Assembly: GCF_000731675.1 (NCBI RefSeq)
Contig: NZ_JMIT01000003.1
Location: 540,058-604,057, forward strand
From: Pseudomonas capeferrum
Lineage (GTDB): Bacteria > Pseudomonadota > Gammaproteobacteria > Pseudomonadales > Pseudomonadaceae
Length of the DNA: 64,000 nucleotides
Reading direction: 5' to 3'
Numbering within the stretch: the stretch's first letter is position 1; every line of letters starts with the position of its first letter. Under the pieces are notes generated by a model, which was not told where the DNA came from, did not search any database, and saw nothing but the letters and a program-made list of their open reading frames with translations. A program made the translations under genes and the position numbers. Positions 1-8,954 of the stretch are shown one piece after another.

Positions 1-168
1 GGCCTGGCTGGCAGTGAGGCCGGCATCGAGGCACGAGTATTCGCTGGTCATCAGGTAACCGGCCGTGCCTTCGCGGTAGCCGTGCGGGTGCAGCAGGTCG
101 TCGCGACGCGCCTGGGCGGCCTGGCGCAGGTCGAGGGGGGAAACGCAGAAATCGGAAGAGTGTTGCAT
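1..168 (-). CDS. hypothetical protein, N-terminal part (runs off left edge)
   Basis: An open frame starts with ATG at 168 and continues to the window edge, giving 56 residues from MQHSSDFCVSPLDLRQAAQ. A good ribosome site (GGAGAAC) lies just upstream on the minus strand, and codon use is strongly GC3-biased like the neighbours, so I believe it is a real gene. I do not recognise the family. No signal peptide or membrane segment is visible in this part. It is divergent from ilvD. Confidence 0.6.
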   Translation of the reverse strand, partial: MQHSSDFCVSPLDLRQAAQARRDDLLHPHGYREGTAGYLMTSEYSCLDAGLTASQA

Positions 169-646
169 GAGGTTCTCCAGGCGCCGACGCAGGCACCTGC
201 AAACCTCAGCCACACGGGCTCAAGCCTTCGCAGGCCCTGGCGACGACGCGCTCAGTGCCAATTTACGAGTTCGGTATGAACTGAAACTGGGAAGGTCCAT
301 TGAGGGTGTATCTCGTGAAGCCGCACATGCGGCGGGCGGATCACAGTCAGCCTGGGCCGGCAGGTCAGCCCTTGAAGCGCCGTTTCGGAAGGGTCCTACA
401 AACTACCGGCTATTCGGCCAAAGCCACCGCCCAGACACATCGCCATTCCCTCGCCGCGCCAGCGGTGTAGAATCGGGCTATTCATCGCCAGTCATCCCCG
501 GCGGGTTTATGAGCTCTGGTCGAGCACGCGGCGATCCCGTGGTGTCTTCGGCCCCATCCGTGCCAGTGGCAACCGGCCTAAGGCGCATAGGACAAGAGAA
601 GCTCACTCCCCTTTTTGTGACCTGATTAAGCCGCCAGGAGCGCTTC
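169..646. other. intergenic region upstream of ilvD (478 bp)
   Basis: No convincing gene is seen here. An open frame on the plus strand has no good ribosome site and an unnatural composition. A small hairpin (GCCGC-ACAT-GCGGC) lies at 320-333. A possible -10 element (TAGAAT) lies near 468, which would give ilvD a leader of about 170 nt. The region probably holds the divergent promoters of ilvD and the gene ending at 168. Confidence 0.4.
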
Positions 647-2488
647 ATGCCTGATTATCGTTCCAAGACTTCCACCCATGGCCGCAACATGGCCGGCGCT
701 CGTGCCCTGTGGCGCGCCACCGGGATGAAGGACGAAGATTTCAAGAAACCGATCATTGCCATCGCCAACTCGTTCACCCAGTTCGTCCCGGGCCACGTGC
801 ACCTGAAGGACCTGGGCCAGCTGGTTGCCCGTGAGATCGAGCGCGCCGGTGGCGTGGCCAAGGAATTCAACACCATCGCGGTCGACGACGGCATCGCCAT
901 GGGCCACGACGGCATGCTGTACTCGCTGCCTAGCCGCGAGATCATCGCCGACGCCGTGGAATACATGGTCAACGCCCACTGCGCCGACGCCATCGTCTGC
1001 ATCTCCAACTGCGACAAGATCACCCCCGGCATGCTGATGGCCGCCCTGCGCCTGAACATCCCGGTGATCTTCGTCTCCGGCGGCCCAATGGAAGCCGGCA
1101 AGACCAAGCTGGCCAGCCACGGCCTGGACCTGGTCGACGCGATGGTCATCGCCGCCGACTCCTCGGCCTCCGACGAGAAGGTCGCCGAATACGAGCGCAG
1201 CGCCTGCCCGACGTGCGGTTCGTGTTCCGGCATGTTCACCGCCAACTCGATGAACTGCCTGACCGAGGCACTGGGCCTGGCCCTGCCGGGCAACGGTTCG
1301 ACCCTGGCCACCCACTCCGACCGCGAGCAGCTGTTCCTCACGGCTGGCCGCACCATCGTCGAGCTGTGCAAGCGCTACTACGGTGAGAACGACGCGTCGG
1401 TGCTGCCGCGCAGCATCGCCAACTTCAAGGCGTTCGAAAACGCCATGATGCTCGACATCGCCATGGGCGGTTCGACCAACACCATCCTGCACCTGCTGGC
1501 CGCGGCCCAGGAAGGCGAGGTGGCGTTCGACCTGCGTGACATCGACCGCCTGTCGCGCGTGGTGCCGCAGCTGTGCAAGGTGGCGCCGAATATCCAGAAG
1601 TACCACATGGAAGACGTGCACCGCGCCGGCGGCATCTTCAGCATCCTCGGCTCGCTGGCCCGTGGCGGCCTGCTGCACACCGACCTGCCGACCGTGCACA
1701 GCCGCAGCATGGAAGAAGCCATCGCCAAGTGGGACATCACCCAGACCGACGACGAAGCGGTACACACCTTCTTCAAGGCCGGCCCGGCGGGCATCCCGAC
1801 CCAGACCGCGTTCAGCCAGTCGACCCGCTGGGAAACCCTCGACGACGACCGTGAAAACGGCTGCATCCGCAGCTTCGAGCACGCCTACTCGCAAGAGGGC
1901 GGCCTGGCCGTGCTGTACGGCAACATCGCCCTCGACGGTTGCGTGGTAAAAACCGCCGGTGTCGACGAGTCGATCCACGTGTTCGAAGGCAGCGCGAAGA
2001 TCTTCGAGAGCCAGGACAGCGCCGTGCGCGGCATCCTCGCCGACGAAGTGAAGGCTGGCGATATCGTGATCATTCGCTACGAAGGCCCGAAAGGCGGCCC
2101 GGGCATGCAGGAGATGCTCTACCCGACGTCGTACCTGAAGTCCAAAGGCCTGGGCAAGGCCTGCGCCCTGCTCACAGACGGTCGCTTCTCGGGCGGTACC
2201 TCAGGCCTGTCGATCGGCCACGCCTCGCCGGAAGCCGCCGCTGGCGGCGCCATTGGCCTGGTGCGCGACGGCGACAAGGTATTGATCGACATCCCCAACC
2301 GTTCGATCAACCTGCTGGTCAGCGACGAAGAGCTGGCTGAGCGCCGCGTCGAGCAGGACAAAAAAGGCTGGAAACCTGTTGAAGTGCGCCCGCGCAAGGT
2401 GACCACTGCCCTCAAGGCCTACGCCCTGCTGGCGACCAGTGCCGACAAGGGTGCGGTACGCAACAAGGCGATGCTCGACGGGCTGTAA
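647..2488 (+). CDS. ilvD: dihydroxy-acid dehydratase
   Basis: IlvD dehydrates 2,3-dihydroxy-3-methylbutanoate and its methylpentanoate homologue, the third shared step of valine and isoleucine synthesis (also the route to leucine and pantothenate), in the cytoplasm. The protein is 613 residues, the normal length for the long IlvD/Edd family form. Cysteine motifs for the iron-sulfur cluster are visible: SNCDKITPGM near residue 125 and CPTCGSCSGMFTANSMNC near 195. A later motif, LTDGRFSGGTSG, is also typical. The start is set by AGGAG at 636-640. Another enzyme of the same pathway, ilvA, lies 25 kb downstream, so the pathway genes are dispersed. Confidence 0.97.
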   Translation: MPDYRSKTSTHGRNMAGARALWRATGMKDEDFKKPIIAIANSFTQFVPGHVHLKDLGQLVAREIERAGGVAKEFNTIAVDDGIAMGHDGMLYSLPSREIIADAVEYMVNAHCADAIVCISNCDKITPGMLMAALRLNIPVIFVSGGPMEAGKTKLASHGLDLVDAMVIAADSSASDEKVAEYERSACPTCGSCSGMFTANSMNCLTEALGLALPGNGSTLATHSDREQLFLTAGRTIVELCKRYYGENDASVLPRSIANFKAFENAMMLDIAMGGSTNTILHLLAAAQEGEVAFDLRDIDRLSRVVPQLCKVAPNIQKYHMEDVHRAGGIFSILGSLARGGLLHTDLPTVHSRSMEEAIAKWDITQTDDEAVHTFFKAGPAGIPTQTAFSQSTRWETLDDDRENGCIRSFEHAYSQEGGLAVLYGNIALDGCVVKTAGVDESIHVFEGSAKIFESQDSAVRGILADEVKAGDIVIIRYEGPKGGPGMQEMLYPTSYLKSKGLGKACALLTDGRFSGGTSGLSIGHASPEAAAGGAIGLVRDGDKVLIDIPNRSINLLVSDEELAERRVEQDKKGWKPVEVRPRKVTTALKAYALLATSADKGAVRNKAMLDGL

Positions 2489-2509
2489 GGCTTTTCAGCG
2501 TTCGAAAAA

Positions 2510-2534
2510 CCGGCGCCCTGTGCGCCGGTTTTTT
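2510..2534 (+). terminator. rho-independent terminator of ilvD
   Basis: A seven-base-pair GC stem (CCGGCGC at 2510-2516 and GCGCCGG at 2522-2528) with a five-base loop is followed by a run of T, 22 bases after the ilvD stop. It also separates ilvD from the convergent LysR gene. Confidence 0.9.
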
Positions 2535-2586
2535 TATGCCTGAAGGATCAAAGGCCAGCGCCGAGCGACGAGAGCAACTACCTTGT

Positions 2587-3483
2587 TTACAAGTCTGCGC
2601 CGACCCTGGCAACACATTGGCGCAACTGCGCCAGCAGCAGGGCAACCGAGCGTTTCGGTTTCGCCGCCGCTGTCAGCACAAACTGCGCATGGGGCAAGGG
2701 CGGCAGCGTTGGCACTTCCAGCAGCCCTGCGGCCAGGGCGGCCGTGCGAGTGACCGGTGTTACCCCAAGACCGCCGCTCACGGCTGTCATCAAGCCTCCG
2801 GCACTTGGGCTCTGGCAGACGATACGCCATTGCCGCCCCGCGCGCGCCAGCGCCTCGATGGCAGCAGCCCGATAAGGGCACTGGTCAGAAAACACGGCCA
2901 AGGGAACAGCGGTGGACTCATCATCTGCAAGCAGCGCCAGCGGCCCTCTCGCCCAGACCAGCGGCTCGGACCACAACACCTCACCAGGCTCATCACCGTT
3001 GCAGCGGCTACCCAAGACAAAATCCAGCCCACCGGACTGCACCAGCGGGAGCAACTCCCCGGTCAGGCCGACTTTCAGCACAAGCTCAGTATCCGGGTGA
3101 GCGACCAAGAATCGGCGCAGGCAGTCGATCACCGGCGCCTTGACCATCTCCTCGCTCAAGCCCACAAGCACCGTGCCTGAAACCCGCCGCCCCACACCAA
3201 GGCTTGCACGGGCATCGTCATGCAGCGCCAGGATGGTGCGGGCATAGCCTGCCAACCGCGCACCTGCTGGCGTCAGGCTGACCGAGCGGGTGGTGCGCTC
3301 CAGCAATTTTTGCCCGGCTTCGCTCTCGAGCCGCCGAATGTGCGCGCTGATCGCCGATTGCGTCAGGTGCAGCCGTTCGGCAGCACGGGTAAAACCACCG
3401 CTGTCGGCAACGGCAAGCAGGCTACGCAGAAGGACAGTATCGAACACGGATTGATCACCTATCTCACTCAATGAACCGAGCAT
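2587..3483 (-). CDS. LysR-family transcriptional regulator
   Basis: The protein is 298 residues with an N-terminal winged helix-turn-helix (about residues 18-75, including GFTRAAERLHLTQSAISAHI) followed by a LysR effector-binding domain. It is divergent from the azoreductase gene with 105 bp between the starts, the classic arrangement for a LysR regulator and its target. I therefore infer that it controls that oxidoreductase, perhaps in response to quinones or other electrophiles; no inducer can be read from the sequence. The ribosome site at the chosen ATG is weak, and a GTG about 12 codons later could be the true start. Confidence 0.9.
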   Translation of the reverse strand: MLGSLSEIGDQSVFDTVLLRSLLAVADSGGFTRAAERLHLTQSAISAHIRRLESEAGQKLLERTTRSVSLTPAGARLAGYARTILALHDDARASLGVGRRVSGTVLVGLSEEMVKAPVIDCLRRFLVAHPDTELVLKVGLTGELLPLVQSGGLDFVLGSRCNGDEPGEVLWSEPLVWARGPLALLADDESTAVPLAVFSDQCPYRAAAIEALARAGRQWRIVCQSPSAGGLMTAVSGGLGVTPVTRTAALAAGLLEVPTLPPLPHAQFVLTAAAKPKRSVALLLAQLRQCVARVGADL

Positions 3484-3588
3484 ACGTCATTTCTATAATG
3501 GATCATCCTCAATCACACTTTTGCGCAGCCCGCCTGTGCACTCAAGCACCAGCGAACATGTCATCAACGCTGCCAAGGAGAAGCACCC
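3484..3588. promoter_or_regulatory. divergent promoter region of the LysR gene and azoR-like gene
   Basis: The 105-bp spacer between the divergent starts contains a perfect TATAAT at 3494-3499, oriented toward the azoreductase gene. No good -35 hexamer stands 17 bp before it, which fits an activator-dependent promoter. The ribosome site of the azoreductase (AAGGAG) is at 3575-3580. Confidence 0.5.
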
Positions 3589-4257
3589 GTGGTTGAACGT
3601 GTCTTGTATGTGTGCGCCTCACCGAGAGGAGAGCGCTCGGTTTCCGCTCAGATTGCCGAAGTCTTTCTGTCGGCGCTGGCAGAGCGCAAAGCCATAGAGG
3701 TTGACCGCCTGGACCCTTGGGAGTGCGCGCTGCCCGAGGTGGATGGCGACCTGCTTGCGGCCAAGTACGCAGGGCTTGCCGATGCCCCGCTTTCACCCGC
3801 GCAAACCGCTGCATGGGCCCAGATCACAGCGCTCGCCAAACGCTTCCATCGGGCGGATACGTTGCTGTTCAGCGTGCCGCTGTGGAATTTCGGCATACCG
3901 TACAAGCTCAAGCACCTGATTGACGCGATTTCGCACAAGGGCGTTCTGTTCACCTTCGACGAGCAAGGCTTGAACGGCATGCTGGGCGGGCGCCGGGCGG
4001 TGGCCATCTACACCCGCGGACTGGGGTATGGCCCCGACTCGCAAACGCCCGACCAGGCGTTTGGCCTGGAAAAACCCTTCCTCGATGCGTGGTTCCGCTT
4101 TGTCGGCATCAACCGGGTGCACAGCATCGTGGCCGAACAAACGCTAAGCTCTGCGGGCGCCAGCGTCCGTGCCAGCGCCCTCGTAGAAGTGAGCTTGCTG
4201 GCGCGCAACATCGATCAGGCACAGGCCCGCACCATCATCGTCGGCCGCAGCGGCTGA
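3589..4257 (+). CDS. azoR: FMN-dependent NADH:quinone oxidoreductase / azoreductase (AzoR family)
   Basis: AzoR-type flavodoxin-fold enzymes use NAD(P)H and FMN for two-electron reduction of quinones and azo compounds in the cytoplasm. The 222-residue protein has the N-terminal phosphate-binding stretch (CASPRGERSVSAQIAEVF) and the family flavin motif PLWNFGIPYKLKHLID near residue 100. Translation probably begins at GTG 3589, directly after AAGGAG. The divergent LysR gene is its likely regulator. Pseudomonads usually carry several AzoR paralogues, so the substrate is uncertain. Confidence 0.88.
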   Translation: MVERVLYVCASPRGERSVSAQIAEVFLSALAERKAIEVDRLDPWECALPEVDGDLLAAKYAGLADAPLSPAQTAAWAQITALAKRFHRADTLLFSVPLWNFGIPYKLKHLIDAISHKGVLFTFDEQGLNGMLGGRRAVAIYTRGLGYGPDSQTPDQAFGLEKPFLDAWFRFVGINRVHSIVAEQTLSSAGASVRASALVEVSLLARNIDQAQARTIIVGRSG

Positions 4258-4268
4258 GGTGCGCCCCG

Positions 4269-5324
4269 TTACTGGATCTGCTCCGGCGTGACGATCACCC
4301 AGTTCTTGTCAGCCGTCACCGGCAGCCCTTCCTTGGCCTGGGCGGCTGCATGCTTGGCGATCATCCCGTTGAGTTGGTCCATGTACTTGGCCTTGCGGTT
4401 TATCCACAGGTGGATGCCCCCCTTGCCCACATCCACGCCGTGGAACTGCATGTAACCATCGCTGGTCGGCGTGTCGCCGCCGACCAATACTGGTTTCTTC
4501 CATTCATCGATGTAGGTGAGGATCGCCGCCTGCTTGCCTGCCATCCACGTTGCCGGTGTCCACAGGTACGGCGTCAGTTCGAGGCCTTCATTGGCCTTGG
4601 GGTCATAGTGGCCGGCGCCAATCTGCTTGCGCGCCGTGGTCAGCTGGCCGCTGGCGCGGTCTTTGAGCAGCAGGCTGACACCAATGACATTCTGCGGCTT
4701 CACGTTGTAGCCGTACTTCGGGTCGGACGCGACCATGCGTACCAGTTCTTCGGAGGCGGCAGAAATTACATACACCTCGATGCCATTCTCCATCAGCTTG
4801 TTGAACAGCTCGGCCTGGCCGGCGAAGACCTTGGGCGGCTGCACCTCGATGGCCTTGACCTGGTCACCTTCGAAGTAGGTGCTGGGCACGGGCTTGCCCG
4901 AGGCCATCAAGGCATCGACCTGGGCCTTCAGCTCTTTCAGGGTAAAGCCCGAGAACACTTGGGCCACCCACGGGTAGCAGACCATGTCGTCGATTTCGCA
5001 CAGGCGGTAGTAGTAACTGAACAGGCTTTCCTTGTGCTCGGCCGTGTCCTTGAACGGGATCAACTTCAACGAAGGGTCGAGCTTGTCGCGAGTCAGCAGG
5101 CCCTGGTTCTCCATGAACGGCAGCAGCGCCTCTTCAAGGTCGTAGCGGTAGCTGGTGTTGTCCATGTCGAACACCGCGTAGTTACCTTTGTTGGCGTTGG
5201 CGGCGATCATGCTGTCGAGCTGTTTGCCGGCCTCGGCGGGCCAGTGCTTGAGTTCGGTGGCCCAGGCCTGGACACTGAACAGCAGGGAAAGACCGACGGC
5301 GAAGGCTTTCGGAGCAAGCTGCAT
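4269..5324 (-). CDS. pchP: phosphorylcholine phosphatase PchP (periplasmic HAD family)
   Basis: PchP hydrolyses phosphorylcholine from host or environmental phospholipids to choline and phosphate in the periplasm. The 351-residue protein has a signal peptide ending near QAWA (residue 22). The HAD nucleophile motif DMDNT follows, and later come VISAAS (motif II region) and VGGDTPTSDG (metal-binding motif). Residues described as choline contacts in the P. aeruginosa enzyme, a Glu-Glu pair shortly after the nucleophile motif and a YYY cluster, are present here (YDLEEALL and SYYYR). It is convergent with azoR, 11 bp apart. Confidence 0.92.
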   Translation of the reverse strand: MQLAPKAFAVGLSLLFSVQAWATELKHWPAEAGKQLDSMIAANANKGNYAVFDMDNTSYRYDLEEALLPFMENQGLLTRDKLDPSLKLIPFKDTAEHKESLFSYYYRLCEIDDMVCYPWVAQVFSGFTLKELKAQVDALMASGKPVPSTYFEGDQVKAIEVQPPKVFAGQAELFNKLMENGIEVYVISAASEELVRMVASDPKYGYNVKPQNVIGVSLLLKDRASGQLTTARKQIGAGHYDPKANEGLELTPYLWTPATWMAGKQAAILTYIDEWKKPVLVGGDTPTSDGYMQFHGVDVGKGGIHLWINRKAKYMDQLNGMIAKHAAAQAKEGLPVTADKNWVIVTPEQIQ

Positions 5325-5441
5325 GTACGAATCTCCTGAAATGACCAGGCAACGCTAGCCCAACATCCCGCACCCGCCAGCCCTGACAACGACGCCCAGG
5401 CAGCTTGAAACGTCGTGTTCATTGCTTTTTGCGACACGCCG

Positions 5442-5543
5442 TTATTCCATTAACGACTAAGCAAATTCCATTTGGGTATAAATTCGTTTGTTTTCAGGCT
5501 GTTAGCATTTCCGTTCGCAATCGCTCACAGAGGCGATGCCTCT
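5442..5543 (+). promoter_or_regulatory. tcyP promoter region with paired ATTCCATT repeats
   Basis: Two identical octamers, ATTCCATT, lie at 5444-5451 and 5465-5472. Their spacing is 21 bp, about two helical turns, so a dimeric activator could contact one DNA face. The first copy is part of TTATTCC, a heptamer also found before two sulfur-block operons in this window. A TATAAA at 5477-5482 is a possible -10. A small inverted repeat, AGAGGC-GAT-GCCTCT, lies at 5529-5543 in the presumed leader. Binding by CysB is inference from the transported substrate (cystine). Confidence 0.45.
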
Positions 5544-5564
5544 TCTGTTCTTGTTGGAGCTTCA

Positions 5565-6956
5565 ATGAACCTGCCGCTGTCACTCAACCTGCTGGCGTTC
5601 CTGGCCCTGTTGCTGGGCCTGGCACAAACCCGCCATACCCAATGGAGCCTGGCCAAGAAAGTCTTGCTGGGCCTGGTGCTGGGCGTGGTATTCGGTTTGG
5701 TCCTGCACACGATCTATGGCGCAGGCCACCCGGTACTGAAAGCCACCATCGCCTGGCTCGACCTGGTCGGCAACGGCTACGTCGGCCTGTTGCAGATGAT
5801 CGTCATGCCGCTGATCTTCGCTTCGATCCTCAGCGCGGTGGCGCGCCTGCACAATGCCTCCTCGCTCGGGCGCATCAGCGTGCTGAGCATCGGTACCCTG
5901 CTGCTGACCACGGCCATCGCCGCGTTGATCGGCATCGTCCTGACCAACCTGTTCGGCCTCACTGCCGACGGCCTGGTGGCGGGCGTGCAGGAAAGCGCCC
6001 GGCTGCAAGCGATCCACAGTGACTACGCGGGCAAGGTCGCCGACCTCAATATCCCGCAGTTGCTGCTGTCGTTCATCCCCAGCAACCCAGTGGGCGACCT
6101 GGCGCGGGCCAAGCCGACTTCGATCATCAGCGTGGTGATCTTCGCCGTATTCGTCGGCCTGGCCGCCCTGCAACTGATCAAGGACGATGCCGAAAAAGGC
6201 GAGCGCGCCCTGTCGGCCATCGACACCCTGCAGGCCTGGGTGATGCGCCTGGTACGCGTGGTGATGAAGCTTACCCCCTATGGCGTGCTGGCCTTGATGA
6301 CCAAGGTGGTGGCCAGCTCCAACCTGGACGACATCCTCAAGTTGGGCAGCTTTGTGGTGGTGTCGTACATCGGCCTGGGGCTGATGTTCGTGGTGCATGC
6401 CATCATCCTGGCTGCGACCGGGGTAAGCCCGCTGCGCTTCTTCCGCAAAGTGTGGCCGGTGCTGACGTTCGCCTTCACCAGCCGCTCCAGCGCAGCCAGC
6501 ATCCCACTGAATATCGAAGCACAGACCCGCCGCCTGGGCGTGCCGCAATCGATCGCCAGCTTCAGCGCCTCGTTCGGCACCACCATTGGCCAGAACGGTT
6601 GCGCTGGGCTGTACCCGGCGATGCTGGCGGTGATGGTTGCCCCGGCGGTTGGTATCGACACCTTTGACCCGCTGTGGATCGCGACCCTGGTCGCCATCGT
6701 CACCCTGAGCTCGGCCGGGGTTGCCGGGGTTGGCGGCGGTGCCACCTTCGCCGCGCTGATCGTGCTGCCGGCCATGGGCTTGCCGGTCGAGTTGGTGGCG
6801 CTGCTGATTTCGGTGGAGCCGCTGATCGATATGGGGCGAACGGCCCTGAACGTGAATGGTTCGATGACGGCTGGGGTGGTTACCAGCCAGCTGTTGAAAG
6901 AGACCGACAAAGGTGTGCTGGCCGATGATCAGCATGCAGAGTTGAGCCATAGCTGA
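5565..6956 (+). CDS. tcyP: L-cystine:proton/sodium symporter TcyP
   Basis: This is a dicarboxylate/amino acid:cation symporter family protein that imports cystine across the inner membrane as a sulfur source. From ATG 5565 it is 463 residues, the same length as E. coli TcyP (YdjN), with long identical stretches such as LLQMIVMPLIFASILSAVAR, FTSRSSAASIPLN and NGSMTAG. About eight membrane helices and two re-entrant loops are expected. GGAG at 5556-5559 supports this start over an upstream in-frame TTG. The upstream sequence motifs suggest sulfur-responsive control. Confidence 0.95.
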   Translation: MNLPLSLNLLAFLALLLGLAQTRHTQWSLAKKVLLGLVLGVVFGLVLHTIYGAGHPVLKATIAWLDLVGNGYVGLLQMIVMPLIFASILSAVARLHNASSLGRISVLSIGTLLLTTAIAALIGIVLTNLFGLTADGLVAGVQESARLQAIHSDYAGKVADLNIPQLLLSFIPSNPVGDLARAKPTSIISVVIFAVFVGLAALQLIKDDAEKGERALSAIDTLQAWVMRLVRVVMKLTPYGVLALMTKVVASSNLDDILKLGSFVVVSYIGLGLMFVVHAIILAATGVSPLRFFRKVWPVLTFAFTSRSSAASIPLNIEAQTRRLGVPQSIASFSASFGTTIGQNGCAGLYPAMLAVMVAPAVGIDTFDPLWIATLVAIVTLSSAGVAGVGGGATFAALIVLPAMGLPVELVALLISVEPLIDMGRTALNVNGSMTAGVVTSQLLKETDKGVLADDQHAELSHS

Positions 6957-6964
6957 GATGGCTA

Positions 6965-6983
6965 GGGGCTGCATCGCAGCCCC
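6965..6983. terminator. hairpin between convergent tcyP and folA
   Basis: A perfect eight-base-pair stem, GGGGCTGC-ATC-GCAGCCCC, fills the 33-bp gap between the convergent stops. There is no T run, so it may act as a bidirectional stem or mRNA-end stabiliser rather than a canonical terminator. Confidence 0.6.
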
Positions 6984-6989
6984 ACACTC

Positions 6990-7508
6990 TCAAACCCTTT
7001 CCCAAACGTCGAAATGGTAAGCCGGCCCAGCCCCTTCAGGCGCCTGCGGCTCACTCGATACCCGCCGCCACTGGTGCTCGTCGAACGCCGGGAACCAGGC
7101 ATCGCCCTCAGGCGATAGCTCCACACGGGTCAGGTACATGCGGCTCACCAGCCCCTTCTCCAGCGCCTGCCCATACAGTTGCGCACCGCCAATCAGCATC
7201 AACTCATCGACGCCCTGCTCGCGCGCCCACTGGTCAGCCCGCACCAGCGCAGCTTCCAGTGACGCAAACACCTCGGCGCCAGGCAGTTGCAGCCCCGGCT
7301 GGCGGCTGACCACGATATTCAACCGCCCCGGCAATGGCCGGCCCAGCGAGTCCCAGGTCTTGCGCCCCATGATGATGGGCTTGCCCAGGGTCGTGGCCTT
7401 GAAGTACTTGAAGTCCCCCGGCAGGTGCCAGGGCATGGAATTGTCGATGCCGATCACGCGGTTCTCGGCGAGGGCCGCGATCAGGCTGAGAGGGAGTGTG
7501 CTAGTCAT
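6990..7508 (-). CDS. folA: dihydrofolate reductase
   Basis: FolA reduces dihydrofolate to tetrahydrofolate with NADPH, regenerating the cofactor oxidised by ThyA (encoded at 17994-18965). From the ATG at 7508 (MTSTLPLSLIAALAENRVIG) the protein is 172 residues, close to other Pseudomonas DHFRs. Typical motifs are visible: NRVIGIDNSMPWHLPGD with the catalytic acidic residue region, IIMGRKTWDS, and LMLIGGAQLY. The frame stays open upstream, but no ribosome site or conserved sequence supports an earlier start. It is divergent from the DUF2868 gene with 54 bp between them. Confidence 0.95.
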   Translation of the reverse strand: MTSTLPLSLIAALAENRVIGIDNSMPWHLPGDFKYFKATTLGKPIIMGRKTWDSLGRPLPGRLNIVVSRQPGLQLPGAEVFASLEAALVRADQWAREQGVDELMLIGGAQLYGQALEKGLVSRMYLTRVELSPEGDAWFPAFDEHQWRRVSSEPQAPEGAGPAYHFDVWERV

Positions 7509-7562
7509 GCTGGCGAGGATAGCAAACCCGCCGTGGGTTATGCTTCTGCCCTGACCTGTGCA

Positions 7563-8954
7563 ATGGAAGACCTTGTGACTGGACCGACGCCACTGGATAA
7601 ACGCTGGCTCACCGAAGCGGTGCGCCTGCGCGAGGAACACGCCGGCCCCCTGGAAGACCAGGAGGCCAACCGCCGCGCCCGCCAAGTCGGCGGCGACCTG
7701 GCGGCCCGTATCGAGACCCGTGCGCTGTTCCTGGCCGAACGCGACGGCATGGCGACTGCCCTGCGGCACTGGAAACAGGGCGCACGCCTGGCACTGCTGG
7801 CCCTGCTGATCGTCGCTGCCTTCAGCGGCGCGGGCCTGGCCTTCGCGGCCCTGGGGGACGGCCAACGCCCGGTGAATGTGTTCTGGGCGCTGGGCAGCCT
7901 GCTTGGGCTGAACCTGCTGATGTTGCTGGGCTGGGCGATCGGCCTGGGCCTGAGCGGCGAACACGGCGCAGGCCTGGGCCGCCTGTGGCTGTGGCTGAGC
8001 GAACGCTTTGCCCGCGATGCCAAGGCCGCGCACCTTGCGCCGGCGCTGCTGGTGCTGCTGCAGCGCCAGCGGCTGAACCGCTGGCTGCTGGGCGTGCTGG
8101 TGCACGGCTTGTGGCTGCTGGCGATGAGCACAGCGCTGGGCATGCTCGTGGTCCTGCTGGCTACCCGGCGCTATGGCTTTGTCTGGGAAACCACCCTGCT
8201 CGCCGCCGAACCGTTCATCCATCTGACCCAGGCGCTCGGCGCCCTGCCTTCGCTGCTGGGCTTTGCGGTGCCGGACGAAACCCTGATCCGCGCCAGCGGC
8301 GACACGCTGCCGGCCCTGGACCTGGCGCGCCAGGCGTGGGCCAGCTGGCTGCTCGGCGTGGTGCTGGTGTATGGCCTGCTGCCGCGCCTGCTGTTGGCCG
8401 GGTTGTGCCTGTGGCGCTGGCGCCAGGGCCGCGCGCGCCTGGCGCTGGACCTCAGCCTGCCCGGCTACGCAGCCCTGCGCGAAAGCCTGATGCCCCGCAG
8501 CGAACGCATCGGTGTACAGGATGCCGCGCCCGAAACCTTGCCCCACTTCGCTGCCGGCCAACTGGAAAGCGGCAGCAGCGGTGCCCTGCTGGTCGGCCTG
8601 GAGCTGGACGACCAGCGCCCCTGGCCGCCCGCCCTGCCCAGGAACGTGACCGATGCCGGTGTGCTCGATAGCCGCGAGTCACGCAACAAGCTGCTCGAAC
8701 AACTGAGCCGCTTTCCGCCTGCGCGCCTGGCCATCGCCTGCGACCCGCGCCGCTCCCCCGACCGCGGCAGCCTGGCGCTGCTCGCCGAACTGGCACGCAA
8801 TGCCGGCGCCACCCGTATCTGGTTGCTGCAGGCGGCGCCAGGTCAAGCCCTGGATGCCGAGCGCCTGGGCGACTGGCACGAAGCCCTGGACCGTCTCGGC
8901 CTGCCCCACGCCGACACCTCGCCCCTGACCTGGCTGGAGCATGGCCATGACTGA
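7563..8954 (+). CDS. DUF2868 membrane protein
   Basis: From ATG 7563 the product is 463 residues (MEDLVTGPTPLDKRWLTEAV). It has about 70 hydrophilic residues, then about four to five membrane helices (roughly residues 75-95, 105-130, 175-205, 260-290), and a soluble C-terminal half of about 170 residues. It matches the DUF2868 family, whose function is unknown. Its end overlaps the next gene by 14 nt, so the two are almost certainly translated together. The pairing of a membrane protein and a GTPase suggests a membrane-attached GTPase system; this is inference. Confidence 0.85.
   Translation: MEDLVTGPTPLDKRWLTEAVRLREEHAGPLEDQEANRRARQVGGDLAARIETRALFLAERDGMATALRHWKQGARLALLALLIVAAFSGAGLAFAALGDGQRPVNVFWALGSLLGLNLLMLLGWAIGLGLSGEHGAGLGRLWLWLSERFARDAKAAHLAPALLVLLQRQRLNRWLLGVLVHGLWLLAMSTALGMLVVLLATRRYGFVWETTLLAAEPFIHLTQALGALPSLLGFAVPDETLIRASGDTLPALDLARQAWASWLLGVVLVYGLLPRLLLAGLCLWRWRQGRARLALDLSLPGYAALRESLMPRSERIGVQDAAPETLPHFAAGQLESGSSGALLVGLELDDQRPWPPALPRNVTDAGVLDSRESRNKLLEQLSRFPPARLAIACDPRRSPDRGSLALLAELARNAGATRIWLLQAAPGQALDAERLGDWHEALDRLGLPHADTSPLTWLEHGHD

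Noticed and set aside
167..625. 152-codon plus-strand frame before ilvD
   Set aside because: No ribosome site, no recognisable sequence, and unlike codon use; it lies in the promoter region.
626..1978. 450-codon open frame on the minus strand opposite ilvD
   Set aside because: It is the complement of a confidently identified gene; GC-rich third positions remove stops on the opposite strand. Composition is unnatural and no ribosome site or motif is seen.
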